DNA of 64,000 nt, taken from Bactrocera neohumeralis. Taxonomy: Eukaryota > Arthropoda > Insecta > Diptera > Tephritidae. The stretch spans positions 693,320-757,319 of the forward strand of contig NW_026089624.1 in assembly GCF_024586455.1 (NCBI RefSeq), read 5' to 3'. Below are positions 9,893-20,944 of the stretch, one piece after another. The notes beneath the pieces were generated by a model. That model did no database searches, was not told the origin of the DNA, and worked only from the letters and a program-made list of their open reading frames with translations. Numbering within the stretch: the stretch's first letter is position 1; every line of letters starts with the position of its first letter. Both the position numbers and the translations under genes were made by a program.

Positions 9893-10317
9893 AGTTACAT
9901 TCCTACACTCTAAACATGTAGTAATAGTATGTATGTAGATAGTAAATGCTTAATATCGTACTAACTTAGAATTGGGTTCCACATTAGCTTTGTTGTGAAA
10001 TAAGAGAGTGAGAGTATTTCGGTTATGCTAACGCCAACTTAACTAAAACATAAATATATATTTATATACATATATATATATAAAATATATATATGTACAT
10101 AAATATATACATATGAGTAAACAAGCTAATATGGGATGATTAAACAGTTAATCCTAATATTAGAAGCGAACTAATAAAGAATGTTAGTACAGTTAGCATT
10201 AGGATAAGTAATAGGTAAACTAAGTAATAAGAAATGTAAAGCAAGTTAGTCTTAAGATTCGGTTGAATAAAGAAGGACGTCAAAGCTTAAGCTTTTTCAA
10301 TTCAGACCATTTCATTT
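9893..10317 (+). repeat. 3' LTR
   Basis: Begins AGTTACATTCC and ends CCATTTCATTT. Nearly identical to 3575-3993; differences cluster in the AT microsatellite, with single changes near 10153 and a 2-bp length change near 10297. The AGTTA start matches this retrotransposon group better than the 5' copy does. Confidence 0.85.
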
Positions 10318-10655
10318 GCTGCCACTGTTGTTGGTACAAATGCTTCTAAAATCGCTTCTCCGTCTAACGCTGCTGTTTCTGCTGATAATGTGAGTGTAAA
10401 TTACCTCGCTACCGCTATGCCGAGAGCATTCTCTGCAGCTTCAACTACTGCTAATTCCATTCTCACTTCTACGACTATTGTAGGTACAAAGGCTCCGTCA
10501 TCTAACGTTGTTGTTTCTGCTCCTACTGATAATGTGAGTATGGATTATCTCGCTCCCGCTACACCGAAAGCAATCTTTGCCGCTCCGTCTGCTGCTTGCT
10601 TCACTCTATCTACTGCTGCTGATAATGGTACAAATACAGCCAAGTCCAATGTTGA
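10318..10655 (+). pseudogene. Non-LTR retrotransposon ORF1, first part
   Basis: The open frame after the LTR encodes an Ala/Ser/Thr-rich low-complexity protein with two imperfect repeats of about 55 residues: GTNASK...DNVSVNYLATAMPRA, then GTKAPSS...DNVSMDYLAPATPKA. It runs up to MITE-1 at 10656, and the same composition resumes at 11281 (DVSVSAPAAKPPAAP), so it is the N-terminal part of the ORF1 that continues there. The 5' end and promoter are cut off by the LTR element. Low-complexity N-termini are common in ORF1 proteins of Jockey/CR1-like elements. Confidence 0.6.
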
Positions 10656-11277
10656 AGTGCTGAACACATAGAGCGCGACAGACTGCAAACTACATCTGTC
10701 AAATATTAAAATACACACGTTCTTATGGACACTGTTATTTTGACAGCTGCACGACTACACGACTGCAGGCCGACAGTTGTCGTTCTCGCTAACTTCAATA
10801 TCTTCTTATATTTGCCAACGACAGTAGGACGACAGTAGAGTTGACAGTACAATGGAAGATAGAAAGAGGAGGTAGAGTGGTGATGCCACTAATATGTAAA
10901 ATGTAAAATTATTCACAGCTCTAACAAACTTGACGTTATTTTACAAATAAAAGCATAAAATTGCTTCTATTATAGCTCTATTATATCATTTGTAATAACA
11001 ATTGATAATTTAAAACAAAAATATTTACCTATTTACTTATTTTTTGCATACAAATTTTCACTTTGAACAAAATATTAAAATTTCATTGAAGTGCAAGGTA
11101 TTAGTATGGCCACAACGAAATTGTGTACATACAAAATGGACAACTGCGTTGTTTTGTGTACTTGCGGGCTATTGTGTTGTTGCTGCTTCTCACAAATGTA
11201 CATGTAGTTAGATGCACAACGGTTTTCAGTTCACTGTCGTGCTGTTGCTGCCTGTCGCGCTCTATGTGTTCAGCACT
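10656..11277. mobile_element. MITE-1, 622-bp form, copy 1
   Basis: Ends are inverted repeats: AGTGCTGAACACATAGAG at the left and its complement ending CAGCACT at the right, extending through GCGCGACAG. It is flanked by TGA (10653-10655 and 11278-11280), a 3-bp target duplication. A second 622-bp copy lies at 39310-39931, about 94 percent alike by eye. No transposase frame, so non-autonomous; superfamily unknown (3-bp duplications point toward PIF/Harbinger-type elements). It interrupts ORF1 of the non-LTR element. Confidence 0.8.
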
Positions 11278-11851
11278 TGATGTTTCAGTTTCTGCTCCTG
11301 CGGCCAAACCTCCTGCTGCTCCCAATGCTGTTAATTATGCCAATACATATGCTGACTCTGTTGCTAGGAATATCAACACTCATTCGAAAGCCAAAAACAA
11401 TCCAACAGTTGCTGCTAAACCAGATCGTCCCTCTGTCGCTGTCAATCCTGCTCAATCAATTCCCGTTGATGATTCTGTTAATCTGAACTCTTCTACTTCA
11501 ATTACTGCTAATGGAAATTTGAAGTTAAAAGTGAGCACTAAGAGCAAAAAATCCCCAGCTGTTCAACTGTTGTTAGTGTTAATGCCAATTGTGATCTCGA
11601 TGTCGTCATACCCAAGAAATGGATTCACTTGTCTACCTTTAAGAACTCAGTCACTAAAGAAGATATTATATCTTTTGTCGTTAAACATGCTAATGTTGAT
11701 AGAGAGAATCTTTTATGTTATAAATTAATTAAGAAAGATACTGATATTAATAATCTTAAGGCGATAAGCTTTAAGTTAGGTGTGTCCCCATCTTTAAGTT
11801 TTTTCCAAAGGGAGGGGAAAACTGCGATGCAGTTTAGTTGATGCGCCTGTT
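11278..11851 (+). pseudogene. Non-LTR retrotransposon ORF1, second part
   Basis: Continues ORF1 after MITE-1 with Ala/Pro/Ser/Asn-rich sequence, then changes frame near 11600. The C-terminal part (from 11620) reads KKWIHLSTFKNSVTKEDII, then CYKLIKKDTD and FKLGVSPS. It looks like the RNA-binding-like C-terminal domain found in ORF1 of several insect non-LTR families. The frame ends at 11841 after QFS, probably by another indel. An apparent ATG frame starting at 11123 lies inside MITE-1 and is not the real start. Confidence 0.7.
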
Positions 11852-11869
11852 AATCGCGATTCTATTCAT

Positions 11870-14086
11870 GCGTTTTCTGCACCTTCCTCAACTGGCTCCT
11901 GTCTTACGGTGTACTTCCAAAATCTATCGGGTATTAGGTGTAAATTAGTTATTATTACTTTTCTTCACATCTGGATTTCGATATTATCGTTATTGTTGAG
12001 ACTTGGCTGAATTCTAGTTACTTTGATAGTGAATATTTTGACTCAAATCTCTATTATGTCTTCCGTAAGGACAGAGATCATGAAAAATCTGATTCAAATC
12101 AACTCATATTCAAATAGTCTCGATCGTTTTCTTGACTTAGTCTTTCTCAGTGATAATTTAAAATTTAAGTTTCTTGATGGATTCTCTTCAATTACTCCAG
12201 CTACCATTCATCATTCTCCGCTAGCGTTTGAGGTGGATACTTATCTTTTCGCTCCTGTTAAACCTTTTGATGGGCTTGGGTCCTAATTTTGCATTTTGTG
12301 ATTTTGAACAACTCAACAATCTGCTCTTTGAGATTAAATGGGATGATTTACTTTCGGGACTAGATACAGCTAATAGTTTCTCCATTTTTAAGAAATCAAT
12401 TCAGGAATTTTGTCATTATAATATCCCGCTCAAACATAAAGAATCATATAAGTTGCCTTGGTACACTAAGGACCTCAAACGTTTAAAAAATCTTAGAAAT
12501 AAATACTACAGAAAATTCTCTTCAAATAAAACTCATGTTTCATTTGTTCAATATCAGCACTACACAAAACTGTTCAATGAATTGGATAAGTCTCTCTATA
12601 AAAGGTTTATTAATAGTACGGAGTCTACATTTAAGTCGAACCCTAAGTTCTTTTGGAACTTTGTAAAATCTAGAAAAGCGTGTTCGGCCATTCCCTCTGC
12701 TTTACGCTGGGCTGATTAGTCAGTTTTTTTGCTGAATTTTTCAAATCGAATTATGTTCACGATGATCCTAGTACTAGTTCCACTTTCTCGGCTAATTATT
12801 TCCCATCCATAAATTTTGGCACACTGTGCCTTTCACAGGATGATATTGCCAAGGCTATTTGTAATATTAAGTCTTCTTCCAAATTGGATTTGGATGGGCT
12901 TCCGCCTGTACTTATAAAAAATTATACTGCCTTGGTATATCCTCTTATGCTTATCTTCAATAAGTCTCTCTCCTCTGGAAATTTTATTTCTGACTGGAAA
13001 TTGACATGCATTACCCCTATTCTTAAAGGTGGTAGAAAGGATGTAGTCTCCAATTACAGGCCTATTTCTAAAATTTCTACTATTTCGAAAATTTTTGAGT
13101 GTTTTTTTTTTTTTTAATAAATTATTTTTTGCAGTAAAATCAATAATTAATGTCAATAAGCATGGGTTTGTCTCTGGACGCTCCACTGTGTCAAACTTAG
13201 CGGTTTTTATCGATTATTGTATGTCTGCATTCTCCGCTGGATTTCAGGTAGATTGTGTCTACACTTATTGCTCTAAAGCCTTTGAAAAAGTTTTACACAA
13301 TATTCTAAAATTATCATCTTTAGGATTTCACTCGGTCTTCTTGCAGTGGATTAAATCATATTTGCACAACAGACGATACGTTGTCAGTGTCGATGGAGTG
13401 TCATCTGATTCATTCATTGCGTCTTCGGGAGTGCCACAAGGAAGCGTTTGGGTCCACTTCTCCTTGTGCTGTTTATCAATAACATTTCCTGTTGTTTCTC
13501 TTTCGCTAACTTTCTGTTATATGCAGATGACTTAAAAATTTTTGCAAAAATCAAAAACTCACAAGGTGTACTCAAACTTCAATGTGATATTTATACTTTT
13601 TATGATTGGTGCCTGAAATCGAAGCTTTTTCTGAATCTAGATAAATGCTCTCAGATCTCTTATGGTAGAGGACGTAACATCGTATCTTCAAGTTACAATA
13701 TTTCTAATTGCGTCCTAAAATGCGTTACTGAAATCAAAGATCTTGGGATAATCTTTGACAACAGATTTTCTTTCAGTAATCACATCAACTACATCATTTT
13801 TAATCCTTCTCTGTGCTCGGCTTTGTCCCTCGAAATGCTTTACATTTTTCCGACCCCTACACCTTAAAATTACTGTATACATGTTTTGTGCGGTCCATTT
13901 TGGAGTACGCAGTGTTCATTTGGAGACCATATTGCGTATCGAGCGTGTTCAAAAGATTTTTCTTAAATGTGCTCTCCGCTCCTTAAAGTGTGTTGAGCCA
14001 ATACCTTCGTATACATCTCGTTTATTGCTTTTACATCTTAAATTACTGGAAAATCGACGGTCCGTTATCCGCCTTTCATTTGTTTT
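11870..14086 (+). pseudogene. Non-LTR retrotransposon ORF2 (endonuclease and RT), Jockey/CR1-like
   Basis: Broken over several frames. The endonuclease starts with TVYFQNLSGIRCKL (11907 on) and DIIVIVETWLNSSYFDSE (about 11980); its C-terminal part has FLDLVFLSDNL and ATIHHSPLAFEV (about 12205). Connector: LPWYTKDLKRLKNLRNKYYRKF. RT: LDGLPPVLIKNY (12890), VSNYRPISKIS, KHGFVSGRST, SGVPQGSVW (13425), LLYADDLKIFAKI (13515, catalytic YADD), LDKCSQISYGR. There are at least five frame changes and one stop (12717). It is cut at 14086 by a copia-type LTR; the remainder and the poly(A) end are not seen. Clade is inferred from motif style. Confidence 0.82.
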
Positions 14087-14217
14087 TGTTGAACATAGTT
14101 ACGTACACGCAGTTTCAATGTAAGATGACGACTGACTTTATTGAATATAATATACATAAGAACAGTATAAAAGGAGTAAGAAATATAGTGATGCCAGATT
14201 TACATTATTTCATAACA
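14087..14217 (-). repeat. Short copia-type LTR (3' LTR of a minus-strand element)
   Basis: On the minus strand it begins TGTTATGAAATAATG right after a purine tract (AAAGGGAAG at 14218-14226) and ends GTTCAACA, giving TGTT...AACA ends over 131 bp. An AATAAAG signal (minus) lies within. Its outer edge abuts the interrupted non-LTR ORF2. The partner LTR is missing, so a target duplication cannot be tested. Confidence 0.55.
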
Positions 14218-14227
14218 CTTCCCTTTA

Positions 14228-16520
14228 ATGGAACATCTGACAACACTAATAATATTAGTTAAATTAAAAATTATGTTAAATGATACATGACTTTACTTTA
14301 AGCCTAATTTAACATTTATAAATTCATTCTTAACTGCAGGTATAGCCTTTGTTAAACCATCTACTAACATTTCGCTTGTTGAAATATGTTCCAGCTGCAG
14401 TGACATATCTCGTAACTTCTCTCGTATAAACTTCGCCTTGATGTCCACATACTTAGTTTGGGGATAAAAGTTATTGTTCCGAACAATGTGAATAGCGCTC
14501 TTGTTATCGCAGTACATTTTTATTCCTTCTGTACCACCATGAACTAGTTCCGACCAAATGTAACCAAATCGCAAATGTAACCAAATCGCTTCTTGCATTG
14601 CGCTCACTACAGATGTTAAACTCGGCTTCAGTTGATGATAATGCTACTGTTCGCTGTCTGTGCGATGACCAAGATATAGCTGCACCTTGCATTATAAACA
14701 CGTAACCAGAAGTTGATTGCCTTTGATCAAGATCTCCTGCCCAGTCAGCATCACAATAACCAGTTAAACTTTTAGCTGATTTCCGAAACACGATGCCTTT
14801 GCTGACTGTGACCTTCAAATACCTCATCACTCGCTTCAGTGCGAGCCAATGCCATTTGCCGGGGTTTTGTGAAAAACGATTCAACAAATTGACTGCGAAA
14901 CTGTTATCAGGCCGGGTATTTTGTGCTGCATACAACAGATTACCCACTGCCTCCATATATGGAACCTTTTCCATCTCTTTCTTTTCTTCTTCAGTTTTTG
15001 GACACATTTCTAATGTTAGCTTTTGCGACAAATCTAGTGGCGTAGCTACCGCATTACACTCGTCCATTCCAAACCGTTTTAGTACACTGGAAATATATTC
15101 AGACTGATCAAGTTTAATTAACTTTTTTACCTCATCGCGCTGCACACTCATCCCAAGTACGGATGACGCTGAACCCATGTCATTCATTTTGAATTTCGAA
15201 GACAACTCGATCTTAATCCGCTGCGTAGCCTTTTTGTCACTAGAGAACACCAGAACGTCGTCCACGTAAATTGCAACGTATACCATGCTGTACTTACGCA
15301 CACAAAAGTAATCGATCGACTTTGCTCCGAATTAGTCCCAGACTAATTAGTACCTCATTCAATTTATCGTTCCAAACTTTGCTTGCTTGTTTTAAACCAT
15401 ACAGCGATTTAAGTAGACGACAAACTCTGCCAAAATTGTCATTATAACCCTCAGGTTGTTTCATGAACACTTCTTCTCGAAGTTCACCGTTCAAAAATGC
15501 AGTTACCGCATCTAACTGATGCACCGACAAATCATGCTTCGCCGCCATAGCAAATAAAAATCGTAATGAATTGTACCTGACTACCGGTGAAAATGTTTCC
15601 GAATAGTCAACGCATTGTTTCTGTGAGCAACCTTTAACCACGAGCCTTGCTTTATAACGAACCAGCGCACCTTCAGCATCGCGCTTAGTTTTAAAAACCC
15701 ACTTCGAATTTATTGCTCTTTTACCTTCAGGCAATTTCATAAGCACCCAAGTTTTGTTTGCCTTGTGAGAAGCTATTTCCTCTTTCATTGCGCGTTTCCA
15801 AACATCTGCCTCTGGACTGTTCAATGCCTCTTTAAGATTTATAGGATCATTAGCATCAGACACCACGCTTAACAATAGGCTCTTTTTAGCCTTGTTAGCA
15901 ATACGCTCCGATCGACGAACTGCATACTTGCTAATCATCAGGAATACCGTATTCACTTTCCGAAGATATACTGACATCACACAATTCGCTCTCATTCAAC
16001 TCCCCTGAATTGACAATGTCATTAGCTTCGTTTTCATTAATAATATCAACTATTAGATTTGGCTATGTGCGCTTGGATTTATTACTTGTATTTTCTAAAA
16101 CTTTTACATCACGACGTACAATACACTTGTAGTCAGATTTTGGGTAAAGCCTAAATTCTTTTGACTCTATGCAATAACCAACAAAAATACACTCTTCTGA
16201 TTTTGCATCTAACTTTAAACGTTTTTGCTTTGGTATATGAACCATCGCTGTACAACCAAATATGCGTAATTGTTTCAAATTTGGTTTAACACCAGACTAT
16301 TCTTCTGGACTTCGATATTACCTCTACAAGGAATACGATTTACTAAGTACGCTGCTGTATTTGCAGCTTCTGCCCAAAATATGTTTCCTAGGCCAGCAAC
16401 ATGCATCTCACTCGTTCAATTAACGTACGATTCATCCGCTCAGCCACCCCATTTTACTCGGGCGTATATGGAGCTGTCTTTTGGTGAACAATACCACATT
16501 CACGCCAAAAATTTTTATAT
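14228..16520 (-). pseudogene. Copia-type pol relic: integrase end, RT, RNase H
   Basis: Reading right to left: integrase core end with HQKTAPYTPE, a stop, then NGVAERMNRTL (about 16440); a segment FGCTAMVHIPKQKRLKL (16063-16278); RT with YSETFSPVVR, LDAVTAFLNGELREEVFMKQPEGY and the catalytic YVDD (about 15255); then copia-type RNase H with CDADWAGDLDQRQSTSGYVF and LSSTEAEF. Breaks include the stop at 16446, frame changes near 16360, 15295 and 14600, and a 17-bp duplication. Gag, protease and most of integrase are missing on the right, replaced by a mariner at 16523. Confidence 0.88.
14556..14589 (-). repeat. 17-bp tandem duplication in the copia RNase H
   Basis: AAATGTAACCAAATCGC occurs twice head to tail (14556-14572 and 14573-14589). 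It shifts the RNase H frame shortly after the EAEF motif, splitting the coding sequence into 14293-14607 and 14504-15301. Confidence 0.85.
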
Positions 16521-16522
16521 CA

Positions 16523-17330
16523 AGGTGATTTTTTTGAGGTTAGGATTTTCATGCATTAGTATTTGACAGATCACGTGGGATTTCAGACATGGTGTCAAAG
16601 AGAAAGATGCTCAGTATGCTTTGACATTTCATCATGAATAGACTTACTAACGAGCAACGCTTGCAAATCATTGAATTTTATTACCAAAATCAGTGTTCGG
16701 TTCGAAATGTGTTTCGCGCTTTACGTCCGATTTATGGTCTACATAATCGACCAAGTGAGCAAACAATTAATGCGATTGTGACCAAGTTTCGCACTCAGTT
16801 TACTTTATTGGACATTAAACCAACCACACGAATGCGTACAGTGCGTACAGAAGAGAATATTGCGTCTGTTTCTGAGAGTGTGGCTGAAGACCGTGAAATG
16901 TCGATTCGTCGCCGTTCGCAGCAATTGGGTTTGTGTTATTCGACCACATGGAAGATTTTACGCAAAGATCTTGGTGTAAAACCGTATAAAATACAGCTCG
17001 TGCAAGAACTGAAGCCGAACGATCTGCCACAACGTCGAATTTTCAGTGAATGGGCCCTAGAAAAGTTGGCAGAAAATCCGCTTTTTTATCGACAAATTTT
17101 GTTCAGCGATAAGGCTCATTTCTGGTTGAATGGCTACGTAAATAAGCAAAATTGCCGCATTTGGGGTGAAGAGCAACCAGAAGCCGTTCAAGAACTGCCC
17201 ATGCATCCCGAAAAATGCACTGTTTGGTGTGGTTTGTACGCTGGTGGAATCATTGGATGCCGTATTTTTCAAAGATGCTGTTGGACGCAACGTTACGGTG
17301 AATGGCGATCGCTATCGTTCGATGCTAACA
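16523..17330 (+). mobile_element. Rosa-like mariner, 5' half
   Basis: Starts with GGTGATTTTTTTGAGG, related to the CGGGTGATTTTTTAAGAG end of the inverted mariner at 53246-54208. Transposase ATG at 16634: MNRLTNEQRLQIIEFYYQNQ, a paired-type helix-turn-helix region (VRNVFRALRPIYG), RRRSQQLGLCYSTTWKILR, then the first catalytic Asp in FSDKAHFWLNG and ENQ-type spacing before HPEKCTVWCGLYAGGIIG. An indel at about 17257 shifts the frame, and after RSMLTNF (17330) the element stops and unrelated AT-rich DNA begins. The C-terminal catalytic residue and 3' end are gone. Confidence 0.82.
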
Positions 17331-18364
17331 AACTTTGCTTATTTACTATGCGCAAACGACTCTGCAATAAACAGAATAGTGTTATGAAAGCCCATAAATA
17401 AAGAAAAATGTTTGATCAAATTTCATGTTGAGTTCGTAAAATCTTTCGAAATATAGTACATATGAATATGCGTATATAATAGAGTAGGTTTTGTATCTTT
17501 AATGTAGTAAATAGAGGTTTGATAAGTCATATATTTGTATAAATAAAGTTTGGTTTGGTTACTAAAAGTTTTGATAACATCTTAAAAGGCAAAGAAGTCG
17601 CACATATAATCATATATAATTATGTGTGCATGTAAACAAATATGAAAGAACCTTACTCATAACCCCTTCCAGCCAAAAGTGGTGAAAAAACTAGTGAAAC
17701 ACCAGCAGCCTTATTTTCGTGCCCTCACAAAAATCACCACCCTCACTATTGTGAGGCTTTTCGATTTTTGAGGTTTTCCGTATGTGATTTCAAAAGCAAA
17801 AATGTCCTCAAACTCCTGATGTAATGTTTGATGAAAGCAAAACTAAAAATTCAACATCGGTTTTGTTTGTTCTATTAATTTCAATATTTTTAAAGAAATT
17901 TGCAATTATTTTGTTAAATAGAGTGGAGGAGGTATTCCAAAGGCGTTATCTATTATGAATATAAGCATATGTACGTATTTGCCTATAACAATAAATATGT
18001 AACTTACAGTAATATTTGGACAAGATTTAAATTGTTAATATGTATGTATGTATGTATTATTTAATGTAGTTGCGAATAAAATTATATTTATGTTTAAATA
18101 ATATGTTGTAATGCTGTAGCTGCTCCTGAGTTGTCCTTTAACATTTTGAAATCCTTAAAATAAATAAAATTATTATATAGTATAGGCACCAAATTTAATA
18201 AATTTGCGAAACTACTTACTTTTCTTCGTTATCCATTTCTCTATTGTTAGTTTTTGTCAAACAGCGGGTTCACAGCAAAGTGCTTTTCAGCTCATGTTGT
18301 AAACACTCACCTGCTATGTTCTTGTGGGGTCTGAGAATAACCTCAAACCCTCAAAACTAGATGC
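17331..18364. other. AT-rich non-coding DNA, partly related to Repeat A
   Basis: 17342-17680 shares blocks with 31688-32030 (TTTACTRTGCGCAAACGA, ATGAAAGC, AATTATGTGTGCATGTAA), so it appears to be an old Repeat A copy without its right part. 17690-18360 is unassigned; it contains several short inverted CCTCAC/GTGAGG motifs (17745-17765). No gene seen. Confidence 0.45.
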
Positions 18365-18393
18365 CACATGTGATCATATATCTCTGTTGCGCT

Positions 18394-18808
18394 AGTTAAT
18401 TTTTACCAGAAGTAAAAATGAGTCAATAGAATATATTTTGAGCAGCACCGAAATGTGTACTCTTTATTTATACTCTTAAGACTAACTTATTACATGGTTG
18501 TTAATTCTATGTATGTATACTAACTAGTATGTTTACTAATTACTATTTTGTTTAGATACGGATGAATATTAAATTATTTGTTAAGGTTTGTTTACATATA
18601 CAAGTATATTGTTTGCTTAGACACATTTCCTTTGTTCTAAGATAAGGTTGTTGTGGTATTCACACCCAAGGTTGTTTTGACGTTTGTTTCTTTAGGATTG
18701 TTGTAGTGATAGTGTATTTCTATTGTTCCAACTCAAGTTTGTTTTGAGGAATTTTTTTTAATGTTGTGATATATTCTGTATATATCATAAGGAATACGTT
18801 CCTTAACT
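18394..18808 (-). mobile_element. Solo LTR, gypsy-type ends (LTR-1 copy 1)
   Basis: On the minus strand it runs AGTTAAGGAACG... to ...TAAAAATTAACT, the AGTTA/TAACT ends typical of insect gypsy-type LTRs. It contains AATAAAGAGTAC (minus) as a likely poly(A) signal. The paralogous sequence without it is at 52318-52335 (GTTGCTCTCATTCAGCAG), against GTTGCGCT before and CACTTATTCAGCAG after the LTR here, so it is an insertion into Repeat C. Second copy at 57551-57965. The target duplication is unclear (CGCT/CACT, one mismatch). Confidence 0.7.
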
Positions 18809-19436
18809 CACTTATTCAGCAGTGTCATATAAATTATATATAATATGTAAAAATATAGCTGAACTGCTCTAATTACCCTAATCGTCAGCTGATGCATTTT
18901 TTGATTCCTACTTTTAAATATTCTTAAAATTTCAAACAAAACTTTTAAATTTTAAAAGTATTAGTTTTATTTTTTTACCACATATTTATATAAAATTTAT
19001 TATAATTATATAAAGCTAACAATGTGGAAATAAAAATATATTTAATGAAAAAAAAATTAACATCTGAAAAAAAGATTAATTAAAGAAAACCATTAGTAAA
19101 ACCTGAAAATAAAAGAAGAGTGTTTGAAAAAAGTTTATAATAAAATGAAGATTAAACAAAAAACAAATAACTGAAAAAAGATTATAATAATATAAAGATT
19201 ATTATTACCAGAAAACTAATTATATAACAATAGTCATAATGTTTAAATATAGAAGATTTATGTCTTTGAGAAAGAAATGTCCCCTTAAATTCAATAATTG
19301 CATTAAAGTATAAATGATCATTTAAATAAATTTTTATTCTGTATACCATTTTTCTATTAGTATTTCAAAACACAACTTTTTTAAATTTAAATATGCACAG
19401 ATATTAAAAGAACCACCAGAATGAAATAAAAAAACA

Positions 19437-19660
19437 GTTGTTTTTACATAAAATTTGACACAGACCGCTTTAAACATATAAAACACACATTTATTTAAAC
19501 ATAAAATTTGCACTGCCCAGGCCGCTTTAAACATGTAAAACGCATATTTGTTTTTACATAAAATTTGCAATGCACAGGCCGCTTTAAACATATAAAACAC
19601 ACATTTGTTTTCCCATAATTCTATCACTGCGCAGGCTGAAAGAACATAAAACAAACATTT
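19437..19660. repeat. Tandem array, about 60-bp unit, inside Repeat C
   Basis: About four imperfect copies of a unit with CATAAAATTTG, CAGGCCGCTTTAAACAT and AAAACACACATTTGTTT. A single diverged unit is visible in the other Repeat C copy near 53005-53075. The units are not separated by unique spacers. Confidence 0.7.
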
Positions 19661-19918
19661 GTCAACCGCCCGTACTGGTTAAACATAATACTTTTTTTTA
19701 TTAACCCGATAGTTTGGACCAACCGCACTGGCCATTTTATTTATTAACTATTATCATAATTATATAGAATAATATTATTTCTAGTTTGACAAAACTCACC
19801 AAACAAAATTGTGCTCCTGCCTCTGCTGTTTTAGATGACGTAAGTGAGAGAAAAAGGAGTTAATTAAATGTATTTACAAATACGTTATGTTAAAATTTTC
19901 CTTACATTTTTTCGCTTT

Positions 19919-19994
19919 TGGTATGATATGCTGTAATGGAATTAAATTATTAATTTAAAATCTTATTTATAACATGTAAGAAAGAGCCAAGCTC
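19919..19994 (+). repeat. 76-bp exact direct repeat, copy 1
   Basis: Identical base for base to 21607-21682, beginning TGGTATGATATGCTG and ending GAGCCAAGCTC. Here it abuts Repeat B on its right. Confidence 0.9.
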
Positions 19995-19998
19995 GAGT

Positions 19999-20640
19999 TT
20001 TATACTCTTGCAACTTGCAGGAATGAAAGCCAGAGAAATACCTTAAGGTTTAAAACGTCAACAAGAGGATCGAAATCGAAGAAATTTTATATTTACATAC
20101 ACTATATTTATCTTATACTAACACGACGGCAAATCTTTACATTTCTGACGCATTTAGTTATTGATTTATAGCGCTTTTAGTAGTTTTTAACAGTACCGTT
20201 ATATGGGGAGTGAGTGGGATTTTCATCAGACTGCATCCGTTTTTACACCGTCGGCCACACCCACTTTTCCAAACAAAATTTATTCACAGGTGCCTCTTAC
20301 TACTGCGATTCGCTGTGCCAAGTTACAATTTTATATCTTCATTTAGTACTTAGTTATGACACTTTATAGGTTTTCGGTTAATAGCGAGTTTTGGGCGTAG
20401 CAGTGGTTCGATTACGCTCATCTACGAACTCGAATTTTTGTTTGTACTAAGGAACCCACGTACCAAATTTCACCAAGATATCTCATGTTACATCTTGCAC
20501 GGACTGCAAATGGATTTCAACTTTTTTCGTAATCTGATCATTTATATACATATAACCCCATATCTATCTCGATTAGTTTTAGATAATACGAACAAACGTT
20601 ACGTGAACAAAACTATAATACTCTCTAGCAGCTGGTTGCA
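19999..20640 (-). repeat. Repeat B, partial copy
   Basis: Reverse orientation relative to the full copy at 55422-56520. It starts TTTATACTCTTGCAAC, includes ACCGTTATATGG, CCACTTTTCC, TACTAAGGAACC, CTTGCACGGACTGCAA and CCCCATATCTATCTCG, and ends near ATACTCTCTAGCAGC. Internally deleted and diverged. Confidence 0.7.
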
Positions 20641-20944
20641 TGAAATGAAAAATGGTCTGAACCACTTTGAAGGAAATCCAATGAGGATGGTTTGTAAAAA
20701 AAAATAAAAAAATTTCATTTTTAACCGACTTACAAGTGTAAAATTTCAAAAAAATACCTTTTTCATACAATTTAAAGAAAAACTTTTTTGTTTTGTTTTC
20801 CAATTGATTGATTTGTAAATTATTTGAATCGTTCGATTTCTGTTGTTTGCTTTCTTTATTTTGGCAATTCAAAAGGTAAATTATTGAAAATTATTCAGTG
20901 AAAACTTTATGTGTATGTCATACAAAATGAGCAATTACAGACTG

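Larger units (their letters stand above)
3575..10317 (+). mobile_element. Ty3/gypsy LTR retrotransposon (17.6/297-like), nearly complete
   Basis: Order: 5' LTR, primer binding site, long leader, gag, pol (protease, RT, RNase H, integrase), AT-rich tail, purine tract, 3' LTR. The two LTRs differ at only about six to eight positions over roughly 420 bp, so the copy is fairly young. No envelope gene is recognisable. Pol is cut by a 22-bp duplication at 8105-8148. The flanks lack a matching target duplication: the left flank is the Helitron-like relic, the right flank a non-LTR ORF1. Confidence 0.88.
18365..19918. repeat. Repeat C copy 1 (interrupted by LTR-1)
   Basis: Matches 52299-53240 in order: CATGTGATCATA, ATTCAGCAGTGTCATATA, TGATTCCTACTTTTAAA, blocks of ACCTGAAAATAAAAG with TTATAA, then AGGCCGCTTTAAAC. 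No coding capacity. It ends with a small tandem array (19437-19660) and runs out near 19790. Class unknown. Confidence 0.6.

Noticed and set aside
11123..11728. 201-codon frame with an apparent signal peptide
   Set aside because: Its start lies in the MITE-1 terminal arm, then runs into the ORF1 relic; the hydrophobic start is MITE sequence that also occurs at 39744-39947.
19437..19660. Regularly spaced repeats resembling a CRISPR array
   Set aside because: Units are imperfect and contiguous with no unique spacers, and the DNA is plainly from an insect genome.
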